Source of the DNA: Rhodospirillaceae bacterium
GTDB lineage: Bacteria; Pseudomonadota; Alphaproteobacteria; GCA-2746255
Length of the DNA: 39,649 bases
Direction of reading: 5' to 3'
Assembly: GCA_002746255.1 (NCBI GenBank)
Contig: NVWO01000008.1
Coordinates: 47,342 to 86,990, forward strand
The notes under the pieces are model-generated. The model was not told the DNA's origin and did no database searches. It saw only the letters and a list, made by a program, of their open reading frames with translations. Position 1 is the stretch's first letter. Each line of letters begins with the position of its first letter. This document shows, piece after piece, positions 1-8,392 of the stretch. The translations under genes and the position numbers were made by a program.

Positions 1-1
1 T

Positions 2-1753
2 TTGCAGGATGCAAAAAATGATGGGGTGACAGAAGAACGTGATAAATTAACGCGTTTGCATGCCGCCGTGACTGCCCTGGGTGAGGCCATCTTCGAATGG
101 GACCTCGCAACGGACGCAATTCTTTGGTCGGATTGCACCCCCGCTATTCTTGATCTTCCGGTGTTGGAAAAAGTTGCAACTCGAAGCGGCCTGAACGCTT
201 TGATCGAAACGGATGACCTGACCCGCCTTCAGGAAATCTTTGTTGATCGCTACAGTTCTCGCAATCCATTTGTATGTGAATACCGGATACGCACCTCGGA
301 TGGCGATTTGCGCTGGATTCAGGAGCGATCCACGGTTGCCTTCAATCAATTCGATGAGCCGGTAAAGATCTGCGGCGTTCTTCAGCTAATCTCAAGGCCG
401 AAAGTGGATCAGGGGGATGCTGGGGGCGATGCTCCCTGTGAGGCTCTCTGTGACAAGGCCGCGGGTCAATATGGCCGTGCCGCGCTTGTGGACGCATTGA
501 GAAAAGCCATCAATCATTGCCGGCAGGGTGAAAGTTCAGGCGGCTATCTTGCGGTCGGTGTCGATCAGTTGATTGAAACTGACGACGAGGTCATGGACGA
601 AGCAACCATCAGTTCCATTGTCTCTGCCGTCCGCCAACAGCTGGAAAATTGTCTGCGCGCAACGGACGTGATCGACCGCGTTGGCAGGGATCGCTTCGGG
701 GTTGTGCTGACCCATTGCCCGGAAGAAGATATTCCGATCGTTTCCGAGACCCTGTTGCAGTCCGTTCGAGGCGTATCGGTTGATACGGTGAACGGGCCGA
801 TTGACGTCACGCTCTCGATTGGAGGTGCCGCCTTCCCGGACGTTGCCCAAACGGCTCACGACGCTTTCGCGAAGGCGGACATGGCCTTAGAGAAGGCGCG
901 GCGTATGGGATACAACTGCTACATTCCCTTTCATCAGGCAAAAATGCGTCGCCGCAGCCAACGCAAAAATCTCGCCATACTTCACGAAGTCCAACAGGCC
1001 ATTCAGGAAAGCCGCCTCGTTTTTGCATTTCAGCCGATCGTGGAGTGCAAGACAAATAGCGTTTCCTATTATGAATGTTTGCTGCGCCTGTTGCGCGATG
1101 ATGGAAGTGTTGTTACGGCGGCCAAGTTTGTGCCGGTGCTCGAACAGCTTGGTTATGCGCGTCTCATTGATCATTACGCACTCGACTTGGCGCTGAAAGA
1201 GCTTGATGCACATCCGAATGTTTCACTGGCTCTAAATGTTTCCAGCCTTACGGCTACGGATCCGACATGGCTAAGCAAATTCGTCCTTGCCATGCGGGAC
1301 CGACCGGGCATTGCAAGACGCCTTATTATCGAGATTACAGAGACAGCGCTGCTACAGGACATCGCCGAATCAGTCCGTTTCGTATCAACGTTGCGGGGGC
1401 TTGGCTGCCGTGTGGCGCTTGATGATTTTGGCGCCGGTTTCACATCCTTTCATCATTTAAAGGCGCTGCCGGTCGATATTTTGAAAATCGACGGCAGTTT
1501 TGTCATGGGCATGTCGAAAAGCCACGAGAACCAGCTGCTCGTAAAGATGCTGATTGATCTTGCGAAGGGATTGAACATGAAGACGGTTGCGGAATGTGTC
1601 GAGAGGCAGGAGGACGTGGACATCCTCTACACACAGGGCGTGCATCAAATGCAGGGCTATTATTTTGGCAGACCAGAAATCGAGCGACCGTGGCTGAAGG
1701 AATCCAGCGTCGTGCCGCTTTCCATCATGGCAGCTGGAAAAGCCCGAGCCTAA
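2..1753 (+). CDS. PAS-GGDEF-EAL cyclic-di-GMP signalling protein (5' end may lie outside the window)
   Basis: Probable c-di-GMP phosphodiesterase. The frame is open to the left edge, so the true start may lie upstream; TTG at 2 is only the first possible codon. Numbering from there, residues about 20-130 resemble a PAS domain (FEWDLATDAILWSD; the C-terminal strand has GDLRWIQER). Residues about 160-310 are a GGDEF domain whose signature reads GRDRF (228-232) instead of GGDEF, so cyclase activity is unlikely. Residues about 335-570 form an EAL domain with the metal- and catalysis-linked positions kept: ECL for EAL (358-360), NVS (412), EITE (444), DDFGAG (474), KID (495), AECVE (530) and QGYYFGRP (551). 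No membrane segment is visible, so it is probably cytoplasmic. A phosphodiesterase with a GGDEF domain serving a regulatory role is the simplest reading (inference). Confidence 0.88.
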   Translation: MQDAKNDGVTEERDKLTRLHAAVTALGEAIFEWDLATDAILWSDCTPAILDLPVLEKVATRSGLNALIETDDLTRLQEIFVDRYSSRNPFVCEYRIRTSDGDLRWIQERSTVAFNQFDEPVKICGVLQLISRPKVDQGDAGGDAPCEALCDKAAGQYGRAALVDALRKAINHCRQGESSGGYLAVGVDQLIETDDEVMDEATISSIVSAVRQQLENCLRATDVIDRVGRDRFGVVLTHCPEEDIPIVSETLLQSVRGVSVDTVNGPIDVTLSIGGAAFPDVAQTAHDAFAKADMALEKARRMGYNCYIPFHQAKMRRRSQRKNLAILHEVQQAIQESRLVFAFQPIVECKTNSVSYYECLLRLLRDDGSVVTAAKFVPVLEQLGYARLIDHYALDLALKELDAHPNVSLALNVSSLTATDPTWLSKFVLAMRDRPGIARRLIIEITETALLQDIAESVRFVSTLRGLGCRVALDDFGAGFTSFHHLKALPVDILKIDGSFVMGMSKSHENQLLVKMLIDLAKGLNMKTVAECVERQEDVDILYTQGVHQMQGYYFGRPEIERPWLKESSVVPLSIMAAGKARA

Positions 1754-1769
1754 AGCTGATCAGAAAGAT

Positions 1770-2384
1770 TCACGCGCTCGATTTCTTGGCAAGTTCTTCC
1801 AGTTGCCGCTGCATAACGTCAAGCCGCGCCTGTAACTCGTGAACGGATTGTGTGACGGGACCAGAGGCGCTCGCCACGTCTTCCGCTGTTGTCGGCTCTT
1901 GTTTCCCATTGGGGCCGGCGAAAGGGGAGAAGTTTTCCATCGCGCGTTCAAAAATAGCCATGTTCTGTTTGCCGATTTCTTCGAACGAATGAAACGGCTG
2001 GGACGCGCTAAACGTGTCTTGCATGTAGTGGCGGAGCTTGTCCTGGTTTTTCGTAAAGCTCTGCATTGAGCATTCCAGGTAGCTTGGCAAAACATCCTGG
2101 AGCCCATCTCCATAAAAACCGATGAGTTGACGAAGAAAATTAATTGGAAGCAGGTTTTGGCCTTTCGCTTCCTCTTCAACGATGATTTGCGTAAGCACGG
2201 ATCGGGTCAGGTCTTCGCCCGTCTTCGCATCGTAGACGACAAAGTCCATTTTCTCTTTTACCATTTTGCAGAGGTCATCCAGCGTGACATAGCTGCTGGT
2301 TGCCGTGTTGTAGAGTCGCCGGTTGGCATATTTTTTAATGGTGATGGGGCCGGCGCCTTCGGAAGCGGTTTTTTTTCTGCTCAT
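1770..2384 (-). CDS. phaR: Polyhydroxyalkanoate synthesis repressor PhaR
   Basis: PhaR is a DNA-binding repressor that also binds PHB and controls phasin and PHA genes. The protein has 204 residues. Its N-terminal half carries the PHB-accumulation regulator domain (IKKYANRRLYNTATSSYVTL, then LDDLCKMVKEKMDFVVYDAK and DLTRSVLTQIIVEEE). A second domain begins around NFLRQLIGFYGDGLQDVLPSYLE. The C-terminus is a helical tail (ELQARLDVMQRQLEELAKK) that may be coiled coil. The frame runs 34 codons further upstream, but MSRKKTASEG is the family-like beginning, so the ATG at 2384 was chosen. It is divergent from the phaC-side ORF, and phaB lies 1.8 kb away, which supports the assignment. Stop is TGA at 1770-1772. 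Confidence 0.93.
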   Translation of the reverse strand: MSRKKTASEGAGPITIKKYANRRLYNTATSSYVTLDDLCKMVKEKMDFVVYDAKTGEDLTRSVLTQIIVEEEAKGQNLLPINFLRQLIGFYGDGLQDVLPSYLECSMQSFTKNQDKLRHYMQDTFSASQPFHSFEEIGKQNMAIFERAMENFSPFAGPNGKQEPTTAEDVASASGPVTQSVHELQARLDVMQRQLEELAKKSSA

Positions 2385-2540
2385 GACGGGGGAACCCTGT
2401 GCGGTTGCGAATGCCGTTGCTGCAGCACAGCATAGCAGGGTTTTTCGCCTTGGGGCATAGGCCGAGATAGGCTCTAGGGGCAGCATGGCGTTGTCAGTAT
2501 GGCGCTGTCATCTGGCCGGGGGCTGTTTTATGATCCGCTC

Positions 2541-2930
2541 ATGTCACAACCCAAGGAGCCGGAAACCCCGGTAAAGCAACCCAAGGAGCCGGAAACCCCG
2601 GATCTTGAGGTTTTGGCGGCCCGTTTTCTTGAGCTTTGGCAGGATCAACTGGCGGCGATGGCGCTGGACCCGGGTAATGTCGAGGGGTTTTCGCGTTTCT
2701 ACCACCTATTTGCGGATGCCGCCCTTCCCGCTGTATCAGGAGCCGATCATTCAAACGCCGCGCCCCGAAAAGAAGAAAAAGACACCGCCGCCGACCCGGC
2801 GCCAAGGCCCACGGCCCCTGGCTCTTCATCTGGCGGCTCCGATGTTCGCGCAGATGAGTTCGAAAAGCGTCTCGCTGACCTCGAAAAACGATTGGGTGCC
2901 CTGGAGGAAAAATCTCGCCCCCGCCGTTGA
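2541..2930 (+). CDS. Small coiled-coil protein preceding phaC, possible PHA synthase partner
   Basis: I do not recognise a named family. The 129-residue product begins with two copies of a PKEPETP unit. Next comes a segment reading LAARFLELWQDQLAAMALDP, then a Pro/Ala/Ser-rich linker. It ends in a heptad-like helix (FEKRLADLEKRLGALEEK). ATG 2541 (MSQPKEPE) is preferred over ATG 2499, but neither has a good ribosome-binding site. Its end overlaps the likely start of phaC, implying translational coupling. The neighbouring PhaC is compact, like class III synthases that need a PhaE or PhaR subunit, so this ORF could encode a partner or phasin-like protein. That is inference from position and coiled coil, not from recognised homology. 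Confidence 0.6.
   Translation: MSQPKEPETPVKQPKEPETPDLEVLAARFLELWQDQLAAMALDPGNVEGFSRFYHLFADAALPAVSGADHSNAAPRKEEKDTAADPAPRPTAPGSSSGGSDVRADEFEKRLADLEKRLGALEEKSRPRR
2547..2601 (+). repeat. 25-bp direct repeat, two copies, 30-bp period
   Basis: Positions 2547-2571 and 2577-2601 are identical over 25 bases, beginning CAACCCAAGGAGCC. They encode the duplicated PKEPETP unit at the start of the small ORF before phaC. The 30-bp period keeps frame, as expected for a tandem slippage duplication. No regulatory role is evident. Confidence 0.9.
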
Positions 2931-4017
2931 AGCCCTTCGGAAAAATCTGGCGGGAATCGATCCAGAAGCCTTTCGCAAAGCCGTTGATACCGTCGCGCTG
3001 CGACAGCAATCGGACACGCTGGCGGGCGTTCTTCGCTATCGGCACCATGCGTATCAACGCACCTTGCCGGCACCACCGGTGGTTTGGCAATCCGGCGCGG
3101 TACGCCTGTTCGATTACGGAACCCAGGCAACGGCAAAGAAAAACGGCGTTCCGGTTCTCTTCGTTCCGTCACTGATTAACCGCTCCTACGTGCTCGACCT
3201 TTCCGAACGGGCCAGCATGATCCGCTATTTGGCGGGCCATGGCGTCCGGCCCTTTCTTCTCGATTGGGGGACACCAGGGGAAATAGAGCGTCGCTTTACG
3301 CTTGCGGATTATATTACCGGCCCCCTGGAAGGGGCTTTCCATGCGGCGCAGTCCCTGGCGGGCGCGCGGGTGGCCATCGCCGGTTATTGCATGGGGGGGC
3401 TGTTGGCACTGGCGCTGGCAGATCGCCAGCGGCAATCCGTTCCGGGCTTAGCCTTGCTTGCCACGCCGTGGGATTTTCATGCCGGGGAGGACGGGAAAAA
3501 TCAGGGGCAGGCGGCGAAGGTGCTTTTTGAATCTCTGGCACCTCTTGTTGATGGGCTTGGTGAAATGCCGGCCGACATTCTGCAAAGCCTTTTCTTTCTT
3601 TTAAGCCCGTTTCAGGCGGCACGAAAATTTCGCGCCTTTGCATCCCTTGATCCCAACTCTGCGCGTGCGCGAAATTTTATGGCGCTTGAGGATTGGATCA
3701 ATGACGGGACGGCCTTGGCGGCCCCTGTGGCCAGGGAATGCTTTCTCGATTGGTATGGGGCCAATTTGCCGGCGCGGGGGGAGTGGAAAATTGCGGGTCG
3801 CAAATTGCGCCCGGAAAACTTTGATCGCCCGGCTTTTCTTTGCATTCCCAGTCAGGACTATATCGTGCCGCCAGCCTCGGCCCGCGCGCTGGCCGAGGCC
3901 TTGCCCCAGGCGGAAACGCGGATACTTGCCAGCGGTCACATTGGCATGGCCGTCAGCGCCCAGGCGCGGGACACCCTCTGGCGACCTCTCGCAGAATGGC
4001 TTCGGAATCTTGTCTGA
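2896..4017 (+). CDS. phaC: Compact poly(3-hydroxyalkanoate) synthase PhaC
   Basis: Polymerises hydroxyacyl-CoA into PHA on granules. The alpha/beta-hydrolase core carries the PHA-synthase box GYCMGG, where Cys replaces the lipase Ser. The other catalytic residues are the Asp in SQDYIVPP and the His in SGHIGMAVSA. RPFLLDWGTPG is the conserved segment around the family tryptophan. About 373 residues is close to class III synthases and well short of the roughly 590 of class I. The start is uncertain: GTG 2896 is used because it gives the shortest overlap with the upstream ORF, but ATG 2854 and ATG 2842 are in the same frame, and none has a convincing Shine-Dalgarno sequence. PhaR and PhaB neighbours support the function. 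No phaA or obvious phasin gene is in view. Confidence 0.87.
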   Translation: MPWRKNLAPAVEALRKNLAGIDPEAFRKAVDTVALRQQSDTLAGVLRYRHHAYQRTLPAPPVVWQSGAVRLFDYGTQATAKKNGVPVLFVPSLINRSYVLDLSERASMIRYLAGHGVRPFLLDWGTPGEIERRFTLADYITGPLEGAFHAAQSLAGARVAIAGYCMGGLLALALADRQRQSVPGLALLATPWDFHAGEDGKNQGQAAKVLFESLAPLVDGLGEMPADILQSLFFLLSPFQAARKFRAFASLDPNSARARNFMALEDWINDGTALAAPVARECFLDWYGANLPARGEWKIAGRKLRPENFDRPAFLCIPSQDYIVPPASARALAEALPQAETRILASGHIGMAVSAQARDTLWRPLAEWLRNLV

Positions 4018-4080
4018 TCGCTGAGGGTCACTGACACGCGAAGCCGCTGCTTCCACCCTGGCCGGAAAGGCGAGCCAGTA

Positions 4081-4180
4081 CAAACAACAAATTACAATAA
4101 TATTGCTATATCAAATTAAAATATGATATTAATGCAATTAATAAATTAGATTATTAGTTTATTATTTTAATATTGGAGGG
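4081..4180 (+). promoter_or_regulatory. AT-rich leader and ribosome-binding site of phaB
   Basis: From 4081 to 4174 I count only 12 G or C in 94 bases, in sharp contrast to the flanking genes. The tract holds ATTAAT-GCA-ATTAAT (4128-4142), a dyad with a 3-base spacer, and several TATATC- or TAATAT-like possible -10 boxes. It ends in a strong GGAGGG ribosome-binding site (4175-4180) just before the phaB ATG at 4184. It is a likely promoter or operator. Control by PhaR, encoded nearby, is plausible but not shown; PhaR sites described in other alphaproteobacteria are CTGC-N3-4-GCAG-like, and that exact form is not seen here. Confidence 0.6.
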
Positions 4181-4183
4181 AGC

Positions 4184-4906
4184 ATGGGGCGCGTGGTTCT
4201 GGTAACGGGCGGCATTCGCGGGATTGGTGCCGCCATCGCAAAGACCTTGAAGGCGGCCGGTTACGAGGTGGTTGCCAATTATCATCAGGACGACAGGAAG
4301 GCGACGGAATTCCACGCCGCCACCGGCATTCCGGTCTACAAATGGAACGTTGCCGATTTTGCTGCCTGCGAGGCCGGTGTCGCGGAGGTTGCCGCCGCGC
4401 TTGGGCCGGTGGCGGTTCTCGTCAACAATGCCGGCATCACGCGTGATTCGGTTTTGCGTAAGATGACGCCGGACGCATGGGGCGAGGTTCTTCAGACGAA
4501 TCTCACCTCCTGTTTCAATATGTGCCGATGCACGATCGAGAAGATGTACGCGCAGGGTTTTGGCCGCATCATCAACATCGGCTCGATCAACGGGCAGTCA
4601 GGCCAGTACGGCCAGGTAAATTATGCTGCGGCAAAATCCGGTATGCATGGTTTCACGAAAGCGCTTGCTCTGGAGGCGGCGTCGAAGGGAATCACCGTAA
4701 ACGCGATTGCGCCCGGCTATATCGACACCGAGATGGTGCGTTCCGTTTCCCAGAAGGTGCTGGAAAAAATCGTCGCCAAGATTCCGGTTGGGCGATTGGG
4801 GCAGGCGGAAGAAATTGCCCGCGGGGTTCTTTTTTTAGCCGCCGACGAAGCGGGTTTCGTGACGGGATCGACGTTATCGATCAATGGTGGCCAACACATG
4901 TATTGA
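4184..4906 (+). CDS. phaB: Acetoacetyl-CoA reductase PhaB
   Basis: NADPH-dependent short-chain dehydrogenase that reduces acetoacetyl-CoA to (R)-3-hydroxybutyryl-CoA, the PhaC substrate. The 240 residues carry the cofactor motif GGIRGIG (9-15), NNAG (81-84), and the catalytic Ser134 (NIGSINGQ), Tyr147 and Lys151 (YAAAK). The SINGQSGQYGQ stretch and the C-terminal GGQHMY are typical of PhaB rather than FabG. Strong Shine-Dalgarno GGAGGG lies upstream. It sits 166 bp after phaC behind an AT-rich leader, so it probably has its own promoter. It is convergent with gloB, 37 bp away. Confidence 0.93.
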   Translation: MGRVVLVTGGIRGIGAAIAKTLKAAGYEVVANYHQDDRKATEFHAATGIPVYKWNVADFAACEAGVAEVAAALGPVAVLVNNAGITRDSVLRKMTPDAWGEVLQTNLTSCFNMCRCTIEKMYAQGFGRIINIGSINGQSGQYGQVNYAAAKSGMHGFTKALALEAASKGITVNAIAPGYIDTEMVRSVSQKVLEKIVAKIPVGRLGQAEEIARGVLFLAADEAGFVTGSTLSINGGQHMY

Positions 4907-4943
4907 GGGGCCTTCAAGACGGCGCAGTCTGGGAGCTGTCTTT

Positions 4944-5714
4944 CTAGAAGCTGTCTTTGCGGCGGCGGATTTCGGCAAAAACCTGGGCTGGCGGCGCGCC
5001 CTTCATGCCGACGGCCTGGGCGATGGTTTCCGTGTCTGCGCGAAGGAACGGGTTTGCCAGGCGTTCCATTGCGATCGTCGAGGGAACGGTTGAAATTCCC
5101 TGGGCGCGTTTTTTGTCGATTTCCTGAGCGCGTATCAGCAAGTCCGGATTGTCAGGGTCGATGCTTAACGCAAAATGCGCATTGGCCTGGGAATATTCAT
5201 GGCCACAGAGAACAAGCGTTTCATCCGGCAACGCACGAAGACGTTTAAGAGATTCCCACATTTCCTCTGGCTCGCCTTCAAAGAGACGTCCGCATCCTAA
5301 AGAAAAAAGGGTGTCGCCGCAAAAAAGCGCCCTGCTTTCGCGGAACCAGAAGGCAAGATGCCCATGGGTATGGCCGTCCACTGCGATCACCTCGCCCACG
5401 GCCGATCCCACGCGTATGGTGTCGCCATCCGAAACGCCAAGATCGATCCCGGGAATACGGTCGGCGTCATGCCTCGGGCCCACGACCTTGCAGCCCGTCA
5501 TCCGTTTAAGATCCAGATTGCCGCCGGTATGATCGTGGTGGTGGTGGGTGTTCAGGATGTAATTGAGACTCCAGCCGCGCTCTGTCAACGCGCGTAAAAC
5601 CGGATCCGTGACGGCGGGGTCAATGACCGCGGTGACATAGTCGACCGGATCGTGGATCAAATAGCTGTAATTGTCCTGAAGCAACGGAATTTGCTGAATC
5701 GCCAGCCTGCTCAT
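4944..5714 (-). CDS. gloB: Hydroxyacylglutathione hydrolase (glyoxalase II)
   Basis: Hydrolyses S-D-lactoylglutathione to D-lactate and glutathione in methylglyoxal detoxification. The 256-residue metallo-beta-lactamase-fold enzyme has the metal motif THHHHDH (56-62). Other ligand regions are VDGHTHGHLAFWF, FCGDTLFSLGCGRLFEG and the late CGHEYSQAN. The C-terminal HAGH domain ends in NPFLRADT and QVFAEIRRRKDSF. Start ATG 5714 (MSRLAIQQIP) has AGGGAAG upstream; a 14-codon in-frame extension is less likely. It is divergent from the methyltransferase gene that follows. Confidence 0.94.
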   Translation of the reverse strand: MSRLAIQQIPLLQDNYSYLIHDPVDYVTAVIDPAVTDPVLRALTERGWSLNYILNTHHHHDHTGGNLDLKRMTGCKVVGPRHDADRIPGIDLGVSDGDTIRVGSAVGEVIAVDGHTHGHLAFWFRESRALFCGDTLFSLGCGRLFEGEPEEMWESLKRLRALPDETLVLCGHEYSQANAHFALSIDPDNPDLLIRAQEIDKKRAQGISTVPSTIAMERLANPFLRADTETIAQAVGMKGAPPAQVFAEIRRRKDSF

Positions 5715-5824
5715 CGCGTTTCTTCCCTGCTGGTTCGCAGTCAAACCTAGCACCATTCTTTTGGCTGCGACATGTTGAAAGGATACGGAATTTTGACCCG
5801 GTTTTGTGGTAACTTGAGCGGATC

Positions 5825-6541
5825 ATGTGGCGGGACGTTGTCGACATACGCGATTTTTACGCGACCGGTCTTGGCCAGGTCGCGCGCCAGATGATTTGGG
5901 CCGGCCTGCGCGGATTGTGGCCGAATGTAACCGGGTTGTCGGTCTTGGGCCTGGGCTATGCGATCCCCTATCTTGACCCCCTCCGCAAGGAAGCGGCTTG
6001 TACGCTGGCGGTCATGCCGGCTTCCCAGGGAACCCTTCCCTGGCCGCCGAGAGGGCCGGGTCTGACGGCGCTTGCAGCGGAATTCGCCTTGCCCTTTCCG
6101 GACCTTTCGCTGGATCGGGTCCTGCTCGTCCATGGGCTGGAATTCGGCGACCAGGTGCGTCCGATGCTGCGCGAAATATGGCGGGTGCTTGGGGATGGGG
6201 GACGTCTTCTCGTCGTCGTTCCGAACCGGCGGGGCATTTGGGCCCGCATGGAACGAACGCCCTTTGGCCATGGCAGTCCCTATACGGCGTCGCAACTCTC
6301 CCGGCTGCTTCGTGACAATATGTTCACGCCGGTTGAAACCCGTCGGGCACTTTCCATGCCACCGACGTCTTCGAAGCTGTTGTTGCGTTCGACCGCAGTC
6401 TGGGAAAAAGTTGGGCTTCGCTGGTTCCCGGGCTTTGCAGGCATCCTGTTAATGGAAGCGAGCAAACAGATTTATGCCGTGACGCCCGCAACCCCGCAAC
6501 GGCGCAAAGCCTATGCGCCGGTTTCGGACAGCGTCTCTTGA
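5825..6541 (+). CDS. Class I SAM-dependent methyltransferase-like protein
   Basis: The 238-residue product has a degraded Rossmann methyltransferase pattern. A motif I-like VLGLGYAIPYLDPL follows an N-terminal helix. The motif IV/post region LDRVLLVHGLEF, LREIWRVLGDGGRLLVVVPN and a YTASQLSRLLRDN helix are typical of the Methyltransf_11 group. The glycine loop is atypical (GLGYAI rather than GxGxG), so SAM binding needs testing. The substrate is unknown. Homologues next to gloB are, from memory, common in alphaproteobacteria, but no link to glyoxal metabolism is shown. It is convergent with metW, with only 5 bp between stops. Confidence 0.78.
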   Translation: MWRDVVDIRDFYATGLGQVARQMIWAGLRGLWPNVTGLSVLGLGYAIPYLDPLRKEAACTLAVMPASQGTLPWPPRGPGLTALAAEFALPFPDLSLDRVLLVHGLEFGDQVRPMLREIWRVLGDGGRLLVVVPNRRGIWARMERTPFGHGSPYTASQLSRLLRDNMFTPVETRRALSMPPTSSKLLLRSTAVWEKVGLRWFPGFAGILLMEASKQIYAVTPATPQRRKAYAPVSDSVS

Positions 6542-6546
6542 AACGG

Positions 6547-7188
6547 TTAATCTTTGCCGCGTAACTGGAAGATGGCCTGTTCGCCAAAAAGATTTGGAAG
6601 AAGATGGGCCGCCAAATTGGATTGGCCTGTCCGTCCGGCATGGTCGAGCGAAATTCGTTTTTCTACGATAATCCCAAGTTCGTCGCAGAGGCTGATAAAA
6701 TCGCGAATGGTGCAATTGTGAATGTTCGATGTTTCGTACCATGGCGTATTGAAGGCGCCTCTTGTGGGCATTTGGCCGCGTAGTAGTAGATCCGTTCGGA
6801 CCCGCCAATACCCAAAATTATGGAAGGAAACGATCGCCCGGCGACCGATGCGCAGCATCTCGAAAAGCACCTCTCTTGGCGCACGCATCGCCTGCAAGGT
6901 CTGGCTGAGGATGACGTAATCGAAGGAATGGGACGGATAATCCTTCAAATCCATTTCCGCATCGCCCTGGATGACGGAAAGCCCGCGGCTGACACAAAGA
7001 TAGACGCGTTCCTGTTTGATTTCGATTCCGCGACCGTCGACATCTTTTTCGTGCACGAGGTAGTCGAGAAGACGGCCATCGCCACAGCCAAGGTCCAGGA
7101 CGCGGCTTTTGGGCGTGACCATCTCTGCGATGCGTTGCAAATCGACGCGGATGGCTGGAAGGCCTTTGTTTGTGAGGGGTTCCGTCAT
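6547..7188 (-). CDS. metW: Methionine biosynthesis protein MetW
   Basis: MetW is a methyltransferase-fold partner of MetX in methionine synthesis. The 213-residue product has a full SAM-binding motif (VLDLGCGDGRLL, 30-41), the acidic residue after strand 2 (GIEIKQE), QGDAEMDL, and the family segments FDYVILSQTLQA and RAIVSFHNFGYW followed by PWYETSNIHNCT. Its ATG (7186-7188) starts directly after the metX stop TAG (7189-7191) with no gap, so the two are translationally coupled. Its exact chemistry is not settled. Confidence 0.93.
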   Translation of the reverse strand: MTEPLTNKGLPAIRVDLQRIAEMVTPKSRVLDLGCGDGRLLDYLVHEKDVDGRGIEIKQERVYLCVSRGLSVIQGDAEMDLKDYPSHSFDYVILSQTLQAMRAPREVLFEMLRIGRRAIVSFHNFGYWRVRTDLLLRGQMPTRGAFNTPWYETSNIHNCTIRDFISLCDELGIIVEKRISLDHAGRTGQSNLAAHLLPNLFGEQAIFQLRGKD

Positions 7189-8337
7189 CTACGTGCCCAG
7201 ACCCCGATGTTCGGAAGCCCCGTTTAAGAACCCGCGGAGGGTTTCCATGAATTTGGGCTCGTTCAGGAGAAAGGCATCGTGACCGGTGTCGGTTTCAATC
7301 TCGATGAAGCTGACATTCGCTGCGGCCCCGTTCAGGGCGTGGACAATCTCCCGGCTTTCCGACGTTGGGAAAAGCCAGTCGCTGGTAAACGAGAGGATGC
7401 AAAAACGGGTTTTTGTCCCACGAAACGCGTTTGTCAACACGCCGTCATGTGCTTCGGCCAGGTCAAAATAGTCCATCGCGCGCGTGATGTAGAGGTAGGC
7501 GTTTGCATCGAATCGATCAACAAACGTGCTTCCCTGATGGCGCAGATAACTTTCGACCTGAAAATCCGCATCGAACCCATAGGTCACGACCTTTCGGTCC
7601 TGCAGGGCGCGGCCAAATTTTCGGGTCAAGGCCGCTTCCGATAGATAGGTGATATGGGCCGCCATGCGCGCCACGGCCAGTCCTCGCGTCGGTCGCTTCC
7701 CATAGCTGAAATAATCCCCGCCATGCCAATCGGGGTCGGCGATGATGGCCTGGCGGCCAACTTCATGAAAGGCGATGTTTTGGGCAGAGTGTCGCGCCGC
7801 CGCCGCAATGGGGACGGACGTGAACACACGTTCTGGGAAGCTGACGGCCCATTGGAGAGCCTGCATGCCTCCCATCGAACCGCCGATGACGCAAAACAGC
7901 TGGTCGATTTTCAAGTGATCAAGCAAAAGCGCCTGCGCGCGCACCATGTCGGCAATGGTGATTCCCGGAAAATTAAGGCCATATGGCTTGCCGGTGGCAG
8001 GGTCGGTTTCTTTCGGTCCGCTCGTTCCCATGCAACCGCCCAGCACGTTCGAGCAGATAATGAAGTACCGGTCCGTATCCAGTGGTCGCCCGGGGCCAAC
8101 CATAAGGTCCCACCAGCCGGGCTTCTTTTGTTCCGGATGTGGGCCGGCGACATGTTGGTCGCCCGTCAGCGCGTGGCAGACCAGGATCGCATTCGAGTGG
8201 TTGGCGTTCAGCTTCCCATAGGTTCGATAGGCGACGGAAAAAGCGCTCAGGTCGGCGCCGCAGTCGAGACGAAGCGGCGTTTCGATCCCCAGCTTGACCG
8301 TTTCACTCTTGGAAATGACGTCGCTAGCCTGGGGCAT
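7189..8337 (-). CDS. metX: Homoserine O-acyltransferase MetX
   Basis: Acylates L-homoserine, the first committed step to methionine. The alpha/beta-hydrolase product has 382 residues from ATG 8337 ([10 protein letters not shown]). Its nucleophile elbow is IGGSMGG with Ser154, and the triad is completed by Asp in FTSDWLFP and His in [17 protein letters not shown] is a family signature. Sequence alone does not separate acetyl from succinyl specificity in this family. The frame stays open to a TTG at 8421, but that TTG is the first half of a TTGACA -35 box, so the downstream ATG is preferred although it lacks a clear Shine-Dalgarno sequence. I looked for a SAM-II riboswitch in the leader and did not find one. 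Confidence 0.92.
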   Translation of the reverse strand: MPQASDVISKSETVKLGIETPLRLDCGADLSAFSVAYRTYGKLNANHSNAILVCHALTGDQHVAGPHPEQKKPGWWDLMVGPGRPLDTDRYFIICSNVLGGCMGTSGPKETDPATGKPYGLNFPGITIADMVRAQALLLDHLKIDQLFCVIGGSMGGMQALQWAVSFPERVFTSVPIAAAARHSAQNIAFHEVGRQAIIADPDWHGGDYFSYGKRPTRGLAVARMAAHITYLSEAALTRKFGRALQDRKVVTYGFDADFQVESYLRHQGSTFVDRFDANAYLYITRAMDYFDLAEAHDGVLTNAFRGTKTRFCILSFTSDWLFPTSESREIVHALNGAAANVSFIEIETDTGHDAFLLNEPKFMETLRGFLNGASEHRGLGT

Positions 8338-8392
8338 GGTTGTGCTTGCGAGGTGCTCGCGTCCTATAGAGAATGAAACAGGAATGGGTGCA

